A stretch of 64,000 nt of DNA from Paenibacillus sp. YPG26 (lineage in GTDB: Bacteria > Bacillota > Bacilli > Paenibacillales > Paenibacillaceae), in contig NZ_CP084530.1 in NCBI RefSeq assembly GCF_023704175.1, positions 2,130,001 to 2,194,000 on the forward strand. The letters are read 5' to 3'. The position numbers and the translations under genes were made by a program. The notes beneath the pieces are model-generated. The model was not told where the DNA came from and did not search any database. It was given only the letters and a program-made list of their open reading frames with translations. This document shows, piece by piece, positions 34,907 to 44,316 of the stretch. The stretch's first letter is position 1. Each line of letters begins with the position of its first letter.

Positions 34907-35731
34907 TCAGACTGTCTTGGAATTCTCATGCTTGACTGTCGCGGTTCCCGAGAGGCCATGTGTAATGAAAAGCAATATTCCTGTAAACAATACCCCACCT
35001 GCAAAGTTACCTAATAAAACCGGAATTTGATTCCACACCCACCAGTCACCCAGACTAACCTGCGCCCCGTACATAATCCCGGCAGGAATGACGAACATAT
35101 TCACAACGGCATGTTCGAAGCCTTGGGCGAAGAAGATTAGAATCGGCAGCCACATAGCCAGGATCTTACCTGTTACCGAGCTTGAGGTGAAAGCCATGAC
35201 TGCACCCAGTGTAACCATCCAGTTACAGAGTACCGCCTTCACAAATACGGCAATCATTCCATCACTGCCTAGTGCAGAATATCCATTTGTCTTGGTCTCT
35301 GCCAGCTTGATGATGTACTTGATTACTGGCTGGTCATGAATATGGCCAAAGTTCGTTACGGCCACATAATACAATGCCGCGTAGACGATGGAACCAACCA
35401 GATGCCCAACGATCACCCAGAAGAAATTCTCCAGCATACCTCCTATTGTTGCCCGTCTGGCTATTACTGCGAGTGGCGCAAGCGCAAAAGTACCTGTTAC
35501 CAGCTCAAGTCCAAGCAGAATGATGATGACAAATCCTACCGGAAAGACCAAGGCTCCTATCAGTCCTAGTCCCGTCTGGGTCACTGCAGAGAAAGCAAGT
35601 GTAGTCGCGCAAGACAAGATAGCCCCAGCGAGAAATCCCCGAATAAGAAGATCCTTGACGGAAAGATTCGATTTGATGGTGCCAGCTTGAATCATCTGAT
35701 TCAAGACTTCCTTCGGCTGTATATAACTCAC
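34907..35731 (-). CDS. nirC: formate/nitrite transporter family protein
   Basis: This 274-residue membrane protein of the FocA/NirC family has about six hydrophobic segments and the family-type stretches GLELVTGTFAL, NFFWVIVGHLVGS, NWMVTLGAVMAF and FEHAVVNMF. It probably moves nitrite. I choose the GTG at 35731 (VSYIQPKEV), which follows GAGGGGGAG; the longer frame would run into nirD. It is last in the nirB-nirD operon, which supports nitrite over formate. Confidence 0.85.
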   Translation of the reverse strand: MSYIQPKEVLNQMIQAGTIKSNLSVKDLLIRGFLAGAILSCATTLAFSAVTQTGLGLIGALVFPVGFVIIILLGLELVTGTFALAPLAVIARRATIGGMLENFFWVIVGHLVGSIVYAALYYVAVTNFGHIHDQPVIKYIIKLAETKTNGYSALGSDGMIAVFVKAVLCNWMVTLGAVMAFTSSSVTGKILAMWLPILIFFAQGFEHAVVNMFVIPAGIMYGAQVSLGDWWVWNQIPVLLGNFAGGVLFTGILLFITHGLSGTATVKHENSKTV

Positions 35732-35753
35732 AGTAACTCCCCCTCTTGATCCT

Positions 35754-36092
35754 CTAGGAGGCCCTTGTGGGCTCCATGGTCTCCACATGCAGAATGATAT
35801 TGTCTGTGCTCTCTTCTACTTCCACATGGTAAGACTTGACACAGCCTTCGTCTGGAGCTTGAACCATCCCATCGTTCAAATTGATCTTCCAATCATGCAA
35901 AGGACAGTAGACATGATGATCACACACTAAGCCCTCAGACAGCTTCCCATTCTTGTGCGGGCATAAGTTCTCAATTGCGCGCAGTTCTCCGCCTGTCAAT
36001 TTGAATATGGCAATCTCTGTGTCCAGGATCCGGACTACCCGCGCCCTCTTCTCCTCAATTTCGCTGGCTTGACCTATAACGTAACTCTTCAT
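35754..36092 (-). CDS. nirD: nitrite reductase small subunit, Rieske type
   Basis: The 112-residue protein has a Rieske-like [2Fe-2S] site: CPHKNG and CPLHDW. It is the small subunit of the NAD(P)H-dependent assimilatory nitrite reductase (NasE/NirD). It lies 31 bases behind nirB and just before the transporter gene. Confidence 0.93.
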   Translation of the reverse strand: MKSYVIGQASEIEEKRARVVRILDTEIAIFKLTGGELRAIENLCPHKNGKLSEGLVCDHHVYCPLHDWKINLNDGMVQAPDEGCVKSYHVEVEESTDNIILHVETMEPTRAS

Positions 36093-36123
36093 GTCGCATT
36101 TCCCCTTTGATATTGTTATTTGA

Positions 36124-38544
36124 TTACATTCGTATGGGCTGAAGTGGTTCGTAGTTCTTGTTCAGGCGTTCCTGCTCAATGATTTCTGTCCAAGGGTCGG
36201 AAGTAAGTCCTGCACTAAATTCGTAGCGCTGCTGCAGAGCCCGGCGCTCTTCTTGGGAAGCCAGAGCTCTCTTGATGAACTCCAAACCAACACGTTCAAT
36301 CCATTTGGATGTACGCTCATTGTAATTGGCATTCTCGCGGTACAACTGGAAGTACGCCAGTGTCCACTCGATAACTTCAGCTTCCGACTTCAGCTTGACC
36401 AGCAACTCAGCAGCCCGGACATCCGTCCCTCCGTTACCGCCAACATAGATCTCCCAACCCCCATCAATGGCCACAACCCCCAAGTCCTTAATAGTTGCTT
36501 CAGCACAATTTCGGGGACAGCCAGATACGGCAACCTTTGTCTTTGCCGGGGTACTTATACGTTCAAGTCGTTTCTCCAGCTCAATCCCCATACTCATTGA
36601 ATCCTGGGTTCCGAACCGGCACCAGGTAGAGCCAACGCATGTCTTGACTGCGCGAAGGGACTTGCCATATGCAAATCCAGAGGTCATATCCAGCTCTTCC
36701 CATACTTTTGGCAGATCTTCCTTCTGGATCCCATATAAGCCTATCCGCTGAGCACCCGTTATCTTCACCGTTTCCACATTAAATTTGACCGCGACATCGG
36801 CAATTCTTTTCAGATCCTTCGCAGTTGTAACCCCTCCATGGATCCGGGGGATGACCGAGTATGTTCCGTCCTTCTGGATGTTGCCATGATTGCGTTCATT
36901 CACAAAACGGGATTCCTTCTCATCCTCATGCTCTACCGGCCATATCATACCCAGATAATAGTTAACCGCAGGTCTGCACTTGGAGCATCCCTCCGGGTTC
37001 TTCCAATCCAGAACATGCATTACCTCCTTCGAAGTAGTCAGCTTCATGGAACGTATTGCTTCTACCACTGCCTCACGTCCAAGCGGCGTGCACCCACAGA
37101 TTCCTTCCTTAACTTCGGTAACCCCATCGGACCCGAGGACATAGGTTAGCAAATCTTCAACCAATGGTTTGCATCCGCCACAGCTTCCGGTCGCTTTGGT
37201 GCAATATTTAACATCATTCACATTGGTACAGCCCTTCTCCTCGATGGCCCTCTGAATGTCTCCTTTGGACACTCCGTTACATCCACACACAATTTCGTCA
37301 TTAGACATAGCTGCCACGAATTGAATACCTGATTGTGGCTTGGCAGTTCCCTGCGAACCAAGTACCAGTTCTTTTTCTTGGCCGCTGATATCCTGACCAG
37401 TCCGGATCATTGAGAAGAGCTTGGAGCCGTCACTGGTATCACCAAAGAGCACAGTACCGATCAGCTTGCCGTCCTGAACCACAATTTTTTTATATACATG
37501 ATCGAAATCATCCTGAATCCGGAATGAGCGTGTCCCGGGTTGATCCAGGAATTGACCTGCCGAGAATACATTCACACCCGACACTTTCAATTTGGTAGAG
37601 ACCACCGAGCCTTTATAACCTGGAGATGGAATTCCAGCAAGTCTCTTAGCCAGCTCACCTCCTTGCTCAAAGAGAGGAGCAACCAAGCCGTACACCACCC
37701 CTTCATGCTCTGCACATTCCCCGACGGCATAGATATGGGGAGTACCTGTTTCCAGATAGTCGTTCACCACTATTCCGCTGTTGACCTCAATTCCACTCTC
37801 TTTGGCCAACCCTACATTCGGGCGAATCCCAACAGCCATCACAACTAAATCGGCCTTAACTTCACTGCCATCCTTGAATCGGACGCCAGTCACCCGTTCG
37901 TCCCCTAATATGGAGTCGGTGTTCTGTTCCATTAAGAAATTCATTCCCTGGCTCTCCAGTTCAGAACGAAGCATATTAGAAGCAATCTCATCCAACTGGC
38001 GGTCCATCAAGTACTTGGAGTTGTGAACCACCGATACTCCCATATCCAGATTAAGAAGACTCCGGGCAGCCTCAAGCCCCAATAATCCACCTCCAATCAC
38101 AACAGCATGCTTATACTGCTTGGCAGCATCCATCATAATTTCACAATCTTCAATATTTCGAAAAGCTATCACACCCTCCTTATCAGCTCCTGGAAGCGGC
38201 AGCATGAAAGGCAGTGAACCTGTTGCGATGATCAGGTCATCATAACTAACACTTAATCCCTTATTGGTGGTCACAGTTCTGAGCTCAGTATTTATCCGTG
38301 TTACTGTCTGGCTGGTATGAAGGGTTATTCCGTTGTCTCTGTACCAGTCCAAGTCATTAATTACGATGTCTTGAACTGATGCATCACCAGCAAGCACAGA
38401 AGATAACAAGATACGATTGTAGTTCGGATGCGGTTCACTACCCAGTACTGTGATATCGTACTTCTCCGGTGCCAGCTTTAACAATTGCTCAAGTGTGTTG
38501 ATTCCTGCCATACCATTACCAATAAGCACAAGTTTCTTTTTCAT
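36124..38544 (-). CDS. nirB: nitrite reductase [NAD(P)H] large subunit
   Basis: The 806-residue protein reduces nitrite to ammonia. In order: a flavin/NAD(P)H domain (LVLIGNGMAGINTLEQLL; later VIGGGLLGLEAA), a BFD-type [2Fe-2S] region (CGCNGVSKGDI, CGGCKP) with a second such motif (CSKCRP), and the sirohaem/4Fe-4S domain with CVGSTWC and CPRNC, the four cluster cysteines. Length matches NasD/NirB. AAGGGAG precedes the ATG. A TnrA/GlnR-type box about 70 bases upstream suggests nitrogen control. Confidence 0.95.
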   Translation of the reverse strand: MKKKLVLIGNGMAGINTLEQLLKLAPEKYDITVLGSEPHPNYNRILLSSVLAGDASVQDIVINDLDWYRDNGITLHTSQTVTRINTELRTVTTNKGLSVSYDDLIIATGSLPFMLPLPGADKEGVIAFRNIEDCEIMMDAAKQYKHAVVIGGGLLGLEAARSLLNLDMGVSVVHNSKYLMDRQLDEIASNMLRSELESQGMNFLMEQNTDSILGDERVTGVRFKDGSEVKADLVVMAVGIRPNVGLAKESGIEVNSGIVVNDYLETGTPHIYAVGECAEHEGVVYGLVAPLFEQGGELAKRLAGIPSPGYKGSVVSTKLKVSGVNVFSAGQFLDQPGTRSFRIQDDFDHVYKKIVVQDGKLIGTVLFGDTSDGSKLFSMIRTGQDISGQEKELVLGSQGTAKPQSGIQFVAAMSNDEIVCGCNGVSKGDIQRAIEEKGCTNVNDVKYCTKATGSCGGCKPLVEDLLTYVLGSDGVTEVKEGICGCTPLGREAVVEAIRSMKLTTSKEVMHVLDWKNPEGCSKCRPAVNYYLGMIWPVEHEDEKESRFVNERNHGNIQKDGTYSVIPRIHGGVTTAKDLKRIADVAVKFNVETVKITGAQRIGLYGIQKEDLPKVWEELDMTSGFAYGKSLRAVKTCVGSTWCRFGTQDSMSMGIELEKRLERISTPAKTKVAVSGCPRNCAEATIKDLGVVAIDGGWEIYVGGNGGTDVRAAELLVKLKSEAEVIEWTLAYFQLYRENANYNERTSKWIERVGLEFIKRALASQEERRALQQRYEFSAGLTSDPWTEIIEQERLNKNYEPLQPIRM

Positions 38545-38610
38545 TTGCCCACTCCCTTATGTTAGGTTTGTGTTAATTAATGACTAAAAATAATCAAATC
38601 ATCAAACTCG

Positions 38611-38627
38611 TGTAACTATAACTAACA
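38611..38627. promoter_or_regulatory. TnrA/GlnR-type box
   Basis: TGTAACTATAACTAACA satisfies TGTNA-N7-TNACA, the core recognised by TnrA and GlnR. It lies between nirB and the methyltransferase gene, about 50 bases before a possible nirB start site. Confidence 0.55.
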
Positions 38628-38780
38628 TATCCAGTGACTATAAATTACAATCTTTTTCTTGAAAAATCAACCATTTTTTTATGAAAAGGTTTACTTCTAC
38701 CGCTATATAAACGCATTTACTTAATTTTTTGCTTGAAATATATAGGGGATGTCACTTATATTGAATACAACATTATGTCA

Positions 38781-38786
38781 TATAAT
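38781..38786 (+). promoter_or_regulatory. -10 box of the uroporphyrinogen methyltransferase gene
   Basis: A perfect TATAAT lies 26 bases before the ATG; the -35 region is poor, which fits an activated promoter. Confidence 0.35.
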
Positions 38787-38811
38787 CTTACATTATGTAC
38801 GAGAGGAGACA

Positions 38812-39585
38812 ATGAGACAAATGAGAACCGTGTTTTTTGTTGGAGCGGGTCCTGGTGATCCCCAATTGATTACTCTTAAGGGACTTGAATGTATTCAACA
38901 TTCTGATGTCATTATTTATGACAGGCTGGCTAATCCTGCACTTCTTGAACATGCCCGTGCTGACGCGCTCAAGATCTATTGTGGCAAGCACCCCAATCAT
39001 CACTGTATAGAGCAATCACAAATTAATGAGATTATCATTGAAAAGGCCTTAGAAGGTAAGATAGTAACCCGGTTAAAGGGCGGAGATCCGTGCATATTTG
39101 GAAGGATTCATGAGGAGCTTGAAGGATTGAAAGCTTTAGGGATTCCCTATGAGATTGTTCCCGGCATTACAGCAGGCATCGCGGCTCCAGCCTATGCCGG
39201 CATCGCAGTCACACAACGTAAGGTTGCCACCTCATTTGCTATGATCGCCGGACACTTATGTCATGGCAATTCCATATCGGAGGAGAAATGGAAGGCATAC
39301 GCCGTGGGAATTGATACGTTAGCCATCTATATGGGAATAAGCAATATCGATTATATCTGTAATCAGCTTATTGATTATGGCAGAGATCCTTACACTCCGA
39401 CGGCTGTTATCACTTGGGGTACCACATCAGATCAGCGTACTCTGGCAGGAGAACTTCATAGAATTCCTATACTTGTACATGAACATAAGATTCAGAACCC
39501 AGCAATTATATTAGTCGGGGAAGTTGTGAAGATGCACGAACAGTTAGCTTGGTTCAATGAGCAGCCAATAGACGTTTTTGATTAG
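38812..39585 (+). CDS. cobA: uroporphyrinogen-III C-methyltransferase
   Basis: This 257-residue enzyme makes precorrin-2 for sirohaem, the cofactor of nirB. It has FFVGAGPGDPQLIT (residues 6-19), the SAM-binding LKGGDPCIFGR, VVPGIT-type EIVPGITAGIAAPAYAGI and YMGISNI. The ATG at 38812 follows GAGAGGAG; the frame is open further upstream. It is the NasF counterpart, divergent from nirB. Confidence 0.92.
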   Translation: MRQMRTVFFVGAGPGDPQLITLKGLECIQHSDVIIYDRLANPALLEHARADALKIYCGKHPNHHCIEQSQINEIIIEKALEGKIVTRLKGGDPCIFGRIHEELEGLKALGIPYEIVPGITAGIAAPAYAGIAVTQRKVATSFAMIAGHLCHGNSISEEKWKAYAVGIDTLAIYMGISNIDYICNQLIDYGRDPYTPTAVITWGTTSDQRTLAGELHRIPILVHEHKIQNPAIILVGEVVKMHEQLAWFNEQPIDVFD

Positions 39586-39625
39586 CATGATGCCACAACA
39601 TCTATGCCTTCCAATGGATACAAAT

Positions 39626-39659
39626 AAGCTCCTGGAAAGTGAACACTTCCCAGGAGCTT
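39626..39659. terminator. bidirectional hairpin between cobA and mannanase
   Basis: AAGCTCCTGGAAAGTG and its near-complement (one mismatch, 2-base loop). T-rich sequence follows on the minus side only. Confidence 0.55.
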
Positions 39660-39700
39660 AACAACAGCCTGAAACTAACTATTGATTTATAATAACAAGA

Positions 39701-40678
39701 TTAATAAATTCCTGCTTTCACCGAAGTTAATTTAATTCCATTGGCGCCGTTCACCACCGTGTTGCCCCAGCTTGTCAGACTTCCTGCAGGACCTGTTGCC
39801 AGATCCAGGTAGGATAGATCGGAACTGTTCCCGTACCATGACCAGGCCAGCCAGCCAACACCCTTCTCCTGACCGTATTTCATAATTGCAGTCTCGTCTA
39901 CATCCGCGCCTTGATGGTAACCTCCAAATTCACCAATGATGAGCACGAGTCCCTTAGCCAGCACATTCTCCATGTTGGCTTTAACGGTTGCGGCATCCTT
40001 TCCCGCATATTCGTACATATGAATTGAGAAAATGGTATTCTTGAGCGTATCAGCAGCAAAGACAGATGTACCGTAATCCACAATGGACTGCGGATATTGC
40101 CCCCAACCCGCACAATCTACCATTAACGTATTCTTGATCCCCGCATTTCTAAGCTTAGGAATGGCCGCTTTGTAGCCATTGGCCCAGCCGCTTCCGTTCC
40201 AAGAGCCATACCACTCGTTAGCAATATTCACAATTACCCGGTCTTCTTTGCCTATAAGCGCATCTTTAATGCTAATCCAGTAGTTAACCGCATTGTCAAG
40301 AGACGCCGTATCGTCTTTGCCTGTGGCATCATGAACCTCAAGTACGGCAACCATTTTGAACTGAGACACCAGTGAGATGATATTCTTGACAGAATTCAGA
40401 TCATCCTTGGTATATTGACTCCCATTCGACAGCACGATCCGGACGGTATTGGCTCCAGTCCTGGCGATAGCTGGAATCGCCGTGTATAGATCATTCTTAT
40501 ACCAGCTGTGCGCATGATTTACCCCCCTCATTACAAAAGGTTTGCCAGTTGAATCATACAATTTGGTACCGTTTACATAAAAACCCGAAGCTGCAGATGC
40601 TTTAGGAAGCGTGCTGCCTATTCCTACAAAGAACAACAGAGCAGCCAGCGTAACGAGAAAACCTCTTCGTAAAGTCAT
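39701..40678 (-). CDS. GH5 endo-beta-1,4-mannanase, secreted
   Basis: The 325-residue protein has a signal peptide (about 30 residues, cut after KASA) and a complete GH5 catalytic domain of the Bacillus/Paenibacillus mannanase type: FVMRGVNHAHSWYKNDL, NIANEWYGSW with the acid/base E155, HMYEYAGKD and LIIGEFGGYH with nucleophile E250. It cleaves mannan or glucomannan outside the cell. No carbohydrate-binding module follows. AGGAGGAG lies before the ATG. Confidence 0.93.
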   Translation of the reverse strand: MTLRRGFLVTLAALLFFVGIGSTLPKASAASGFYVNGTKLYDSTGKPFVMRGVNHAHSWYKNDLYTAIPAIARTGANTVRIVLSNGSQYTKDDLNSVKNIISLVSQFKMVAVLEVHDATGKDDTASLDNAVNYWISIKDALIGKEDRVIVNIANEWYGSWNGSGWANGYKAAIPKLRNAGIKNTLMVDCAGWGQYPQSIVDYGTSVFAADTLKNTIFSIHMYEYAGKDAATVKANMENVLAKGLVLIIGEFGGYHQGADVDETAIMKYGQEKGVGWLAWSWYGNSSDLSYLDLATGPAGSLTSWGNTVVNGANGIKLTSVKAGIY

Positions 40679-40991
40679 GTTGATGAACTCCTCCTAATCT
40701 AGTTGTCGAATGACGATCCATAGGCACTAAATCTTCAGTATCCTCGCGAGATAACCGTTGTAAAATATCACCAACCAGCTGGTCTGTCGCCATTCTATCA
40801 TTCCTATTTATGTAATAACATTGGATTCATTTGTAATTCTCATTGTCCTATTTTCTTTTTTCTATAACTATTTTGTGTTAGATTCGCCTTTTAGGAATTC
40901 ATTTCGCATCCACAGGAGACACTACTGCTCAGGACTGCGCTGGTAACAGACAGCGGCTCTCCACAATTAGATGCGAAGGAGTGTGACAAAA
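40679..40991. other. intergenic region, divergent promoters expected
   Basis: About 310 bases between mannanase and the glycine-rich gene. I see AT-rich stretches around 40800-40890 that suit promoters but no clear -35/-10 pair, and no gene I can support. Confidence 0.5.
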
Positions 40992-41222
40992 ATGGCTGAC
41001 AACAAACAAAATCGTAACCGTGACAGCAAGGATGGGATTGACGCAGGCGAAGCCGCAGGAACAGTTGGCGGTGCAGCGGTAGGCGCAGCCGTAGGTTCAA
41101 TTCTGGGTCCGCTGGGAACCGTGGTTGGCGGTGTTGCCGGCGCGGCATTAGGAAATAAAGCTGGCGAGGGCGCCACAGGCGATGAGAATCAGTCAGGGCA
41201 AGGCAATAAAGGCAGATCTTAA
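40992..41222 (+). CDS. small glycine-zipper protein
   Basis: This 76-residue protein has a charged start (MADNKQNRNRDSKDG) and a central run of small residues with GxxxG spacing (GGAAVGAAVGSILGPLG, GGVAGAALG). Such glycine zippers insert into or line membranes. The function is unknown. I start at 40992, with GGAG about 11 bases upstream; an ATG at 40971 is also possible. A strong terminator follows. Confidence 0.75.
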   Translation: MADNKQNRNRDSKDGIDAGEAAGTVGGAAVGAAVGSILGPLGTVVGGVAGAALGNKAGEGATGDENQSGQGNKGRS

Positions 41223-41252
41223 GCTGGCGAAGCAGCCTTGTAATGAAGCTCT

Positions 41253-41285
41253 AAGAGGAGAACAGCATGATGCTGTTCTCCTCTT
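41253..41285 (+). terminator. strong intrinsic terminator
   Basis: A 15-bp perfect stem beginning AAGAGGAGAACAGCA, a 3-base loop, then a TTTTATTTT run. Confidence 0.9.
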
Positions 41286-41340
41286 TTATTTTCACAATCG
41301 AGTGGCCTATATGTCCTGCTCTCTAATGCGGCTAACGCAT

Positions 41341-41370
41341 GCATAAAAACATCAAATTGGGAGCAAATTA
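41341..41370 (+). promoter_or_regulatory. sigma-G-like promoter of the ger operon
   Basis: GCATA (41341-41345), 18 bases, CAAATTA (41364-41370) fits the forespore sigma-G pattern, and ger operons are known sigma-G targets. Confidence 0.5.
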
Positions 41371-41399
41371 CATGGAAATTAAGTGAAGAGGGAGAGCTT

Positions 41400-43016
41400 A
41401 TGCTGTTCAAACTTCTAAAGCAGATCCTGTTCCACACCCGCCGCAATGAAAAGCAGAACAACGCCGACATCCAGATGGATAAGGGCTCACATGGGAGACA
41501 TATAAGTCCGGTATTAAGCGATAAGCTGGCTATGATCCAACAGCGGATGGGGAACAGCTCTGACTTCATCACCCGTGAGATCAAGGGTTCCTCCGATGCC
41601 TCATATCCATTCGCTATATGCTACATTGATGGATTGATTGACCAGACCCTTCTTACAGATCTGATGGAATCCCTAACCTCCATGCTCGGTGAACCCAGAC
41701 AGAGTGATGAAGACAAGAATCCCGGAGTGTGGCTGAAGAACAAGCTGCCCGCCGGGAATCTTAACTTCGTTCATACTGAAGACGAGATGCTGCGCTTTAT
41801 ACTCGAAGGCCAAGTTCTTGTTATGATCCATGGTGTGGAAGAAGCTTACGCGGTCTCTATTCCAGGCGGATTCAGGCGGGCTGTTGAAGAACCCACCTCA
41901 CAAACAGTTGTGCGTGGGCCTAAAGAAGGCTTTACAGAAGACATCTCAACAAATATCTCCCTGATTAGGCGAAGAATCCGGTCATCGGATCTTCGCTTCG
42001 AATCCCGCACGGTTGGGGAATATACCCAGACCAAGATTTCTGTCGCGTATATGAATGGAATTGCAGATCCAGAGGTGGTCAAGGAAGTTCTGGCCCGAAT
42101 CGATAAGATTCAGACTGACAGCATTCTGGAGAGCGGCTACATTGAAGAGTTCATTCAAGACGGCGTCAGATCCACCTTCCCCACCATCTATAACACCGAG
42201 CGGCCTGATACCGTTGCCGGCGGGTTGCTGGAGGGCCTGGTTGCCATATTGGTTGATGGAACGCCATTTACCTTGATTGCACCTGTAACCTTCTTCCGGT
42301 TTATTGTGTCGAGTGAAGATTATTACCAAAGGTATGATCTGGCTACTTTTCTTCGAATCATTAGGTTTGTCTCTTTCTTCGTTGCTCTGCTGCTTCCGTC
42401 TGTCTATATCGCCACTACTACCTTCCATCAGGAAATGCTGCCTACAACCTTGCTAATTGCATTGGCCGGTCAACGTGAGAATACCCCTCTTCCCGCGCTA
42501 TTGGAGGCTCTGGTGATGGAAGTAACTTTCGAAGTAATCCGCGAAGCAGGTGTTCGTATGCCGCGTGCAATCGGGCCGGCCATCTCTATCGTGGGTGCGC
42601 TTGTGCTGGGCCAAGCGGCTGTTCAGGCGGGTATCGTATCAGCTGCCATGGTCATTGTGGTCTCATTTACCGCGATCTCCAACTTTGTACTCCCTGCTAT
42701 TAATATGGCCGCAGCAGTGAGACTGCTTAGGTTCGTGCTGATGTTCCTTGCAGGTTCACTGGGACTGTTCGGGATACTTGCCGGTCTGGTTCCTATCTTG
42801 GCTCATATGGCCTCGCTTCAAAGCTTTGGTGTTCCCTATTTGATGCCACTCGCACCATTTAACAAAACCAATTTGAAAGACTTTATTATCCGTGCCCCCT
42901 GGTGGAGAATCAAGACCCGTCCCGTGAGGATTGGGGACCAGAACAGGATGAGACAAGCTGATAAGCCTAAATCCTTTGCTCAGCAGGCTACTGATAAGTC
43001 GAAAGATCCGATGTGA
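41400..43016 (+). CDS. GerA-family spore germination protein (A subunit)
   Basis: The 538-residue protein has a soluble N-terminal domain of about 290 residues and then five or so membrane segments, ending in a charged tail, which is the GerAA/GerKA layout. Family segments include YIDGLIDQTLL, EVTFEVIREAGVRMPRAIGPAISIVGALVLGQAAVQAGIVS (read in parts) and PLAPFN. These proteins form nutrient-gated germinant receptors in the spore inner membrane with the B and C subunits. It is first in the operon, with GAGGGAGAG before the ATG. The germinant is unknown. Confidence 0.93.
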   Translation: MLFKLLKQILFHTRRNEKQNNADIQMDKGSHGRHISPVLSDKLAMIQQRMGNSSDFITREIKGSSDASYPFAICYIDGLIDQTLLTDLMESLTSMLGEPRQSDEDKNPGVWLKNKLPAGNLNFVHTEDEMLRFILEGQVLVMIHGVEEAYAVSIPGGFRRAVEEPTSQTVVRGPKEGFTEDISTNISLIRRRIRSSDLRFESRTVGEYTQTKISVAYMNGIADPEVVKEVLARIDKIQTDSILESGYIEEFIQDGVRSTFPTIYNTERPDTVAGGLLEGLVAILVDGTPFTLIAPVTFFRFIVSSEDYYQRYDLATFLRIIRFVSFFVALLLPSVYIATTTFHQEMLPTTLLIALAGQRENTPLPALLEALVMEVTFEVIREAGVRMPRAIGPAISIVGALVLGQAAVQAGIVSAAMVIVVSFTAISNFVLPAINMAAAVRLLRFVLMFLAGSLGLFGILAGLVPILAHMASLQSFGVPYLMPLAPFNKTNLKDFIIRAPWWRIKTRPVRIGDQNRMRQADKPKSFAQQATDKSKDPM

Positions 43017-43032
43017 TAAGGGGTGGAGTTAT

Positions 43033-44262
43033 ATGCGCCGACTCGGGATTGGCATAGTCATGCTAATGCTCCTACTGGTCCTAACGGGCTGCTGGAACCG
43101 GATTGAACTAAATGAACTGGGCATCGTTGTGGGTACGGGTGTGGACTATAAAGACGGGGAATGGGTCATCTCCTACCAAATGATTGCCGCCTCATCCACG
43201 GCTTCAGGAGGGAGCAGCAGCTCGGGAGGCTCTTCCCAGTCTTCAGTTAACGTCTTCTCCGTGAATTCCAAGACCATTCACCAGGCTCTAAATCTTAGTA
43301 ATCTGGAGAATCCGCGCTATATCTATGTGGCCCATAACAAGGTTGTAGTGATTGGCAAAAGCGCAGCCGAACACGGTATTGGTGAATTAATGGACTACTA
43401 TCTACGTAATTCACAGCCCAGAGAGACTGTCCTGATGACTCTAACTGAAGGGCGGGCTATTGACATTCTGAATAAGCTTAGCCCACCAGAAAGACTCCCG
43501 GGCTCAAGTATCTCAGATATGTTAAATAAGGAAAACAGACAGGTCTCTGTATTTCCCATTATTAACGTATTCAAGTTCGCTTTAGCGATGAGCTCAGACG
43601 CCAAGGGCGTTAGAGTTCCGGTTATAGAGCTAGCCGGAGATAAGTCAGAGAACAATGAAGAAGAGTTAACAACTGAAGATGTTCTGAAGCATACTCAGCC
43701 TCCTCTTAAGCTGAAGATTACGAAGCTCGGGGTATTTCGCGGTGACCGCCTGGCGGGTCTGCTTGATTATAATGAAAGTCTCGGAGTCTCCTGGATCACA
43801 GGAGATATTAACAGAACTGAATTCTCCTTCCCATGCTCAAGAGAAGGATCACCCGGAGAGCGTGCCGGATACAGCGTGAATTCCTCCAAGACCAAAATCA
43901 CTCCAAAAAAGTCCGGCTCCCGTTATGTCATGCATATCAAGGTGACGATGAAAGGTAATTTGACGGAATCCACATGCCAGCTGGATCTAAGCAGTTCGAA
44001 AGTGATTAATGAGCTAGAGGCTCAAATTAACCAACGAGTTGAAAATGATATTCATACAGGTTGGGCCGCCATGAAGAGACTTAAGACAGATGCCGCAGGC
44101 TTCGCGGATAGAATACACAGGAAATTCCCGTCCGATTGGAGAGAAATCAAGGAGAGCTGGGAGGATAAATGGTCTCAAATGGACCTGGATATCCAAGTGC
44201 AAGCCACCATTAGACGTTCAGGGCTCATTCAGAAATCTTTTGAATTCTCCCAGGAGAAATAG
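43033..44262 (+). CDS. Ger(x)C-family spore germination lipoprotein (C subunit)
   Basis: The 410-residue protein has a lipoprotein signal with lipobox LTGC and then WNRIELNELGIVVGTGVDY, the hallmark of GerC proteins. The ATG at 43033 follows GGGGTGGAG and lies 17 bases behind the A subunit; the longer frame starts inside it. The C-terminal domain (about 220-400) is the usual one. Confidence 0.92.
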   Translation: MRRLGIGIVMLMLLLVLTGCWNRIELNELGIVVGTGVDYKDGEWVISYQMIAASSTASGGSSSSGGSSQSSVNVFSVNSKTIHQALNLSNLENPRYIYVAHNKVVVIGKSAAEHGIGELMDYYLRNSQPRETVLMTLTEGRAIDILNKLSPPERLPGSSISDMLNKENRQVSVFPIINVFKFALAMSSDAKGVRVPVIELAGDKSENNEEELTTEDVLKHTQPPLKLKITKLGVFRGDRLAGLLDYNESLGVSWITGDINRTEFSFPCSREGSPGERAGYSVNSSKTKITPKKSGSRYVMHIKVTMKGNLTESTCQLDLSSSKVINELEAQINQRVENDIHTGWAAMKRLKTDAAGFADRIHRKFPSDWREIKESWEDKWSQMDLDIQVQATIRRSGLIQKSFEFSQEK

Positions 44263-44316
44263 CGACATTGTCACGGCCCTGAGACGTATTATTGCCCATG
44301 AAGGAGTTCACATCAA

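Noticed and set aside
40602..40793. 63-residue frame upstream of and overlapping the mannanase gene
   Set aside because: No convincing ribosome site, no recognisable motif, and it overlaps the mannanase signal peptide in another frame.
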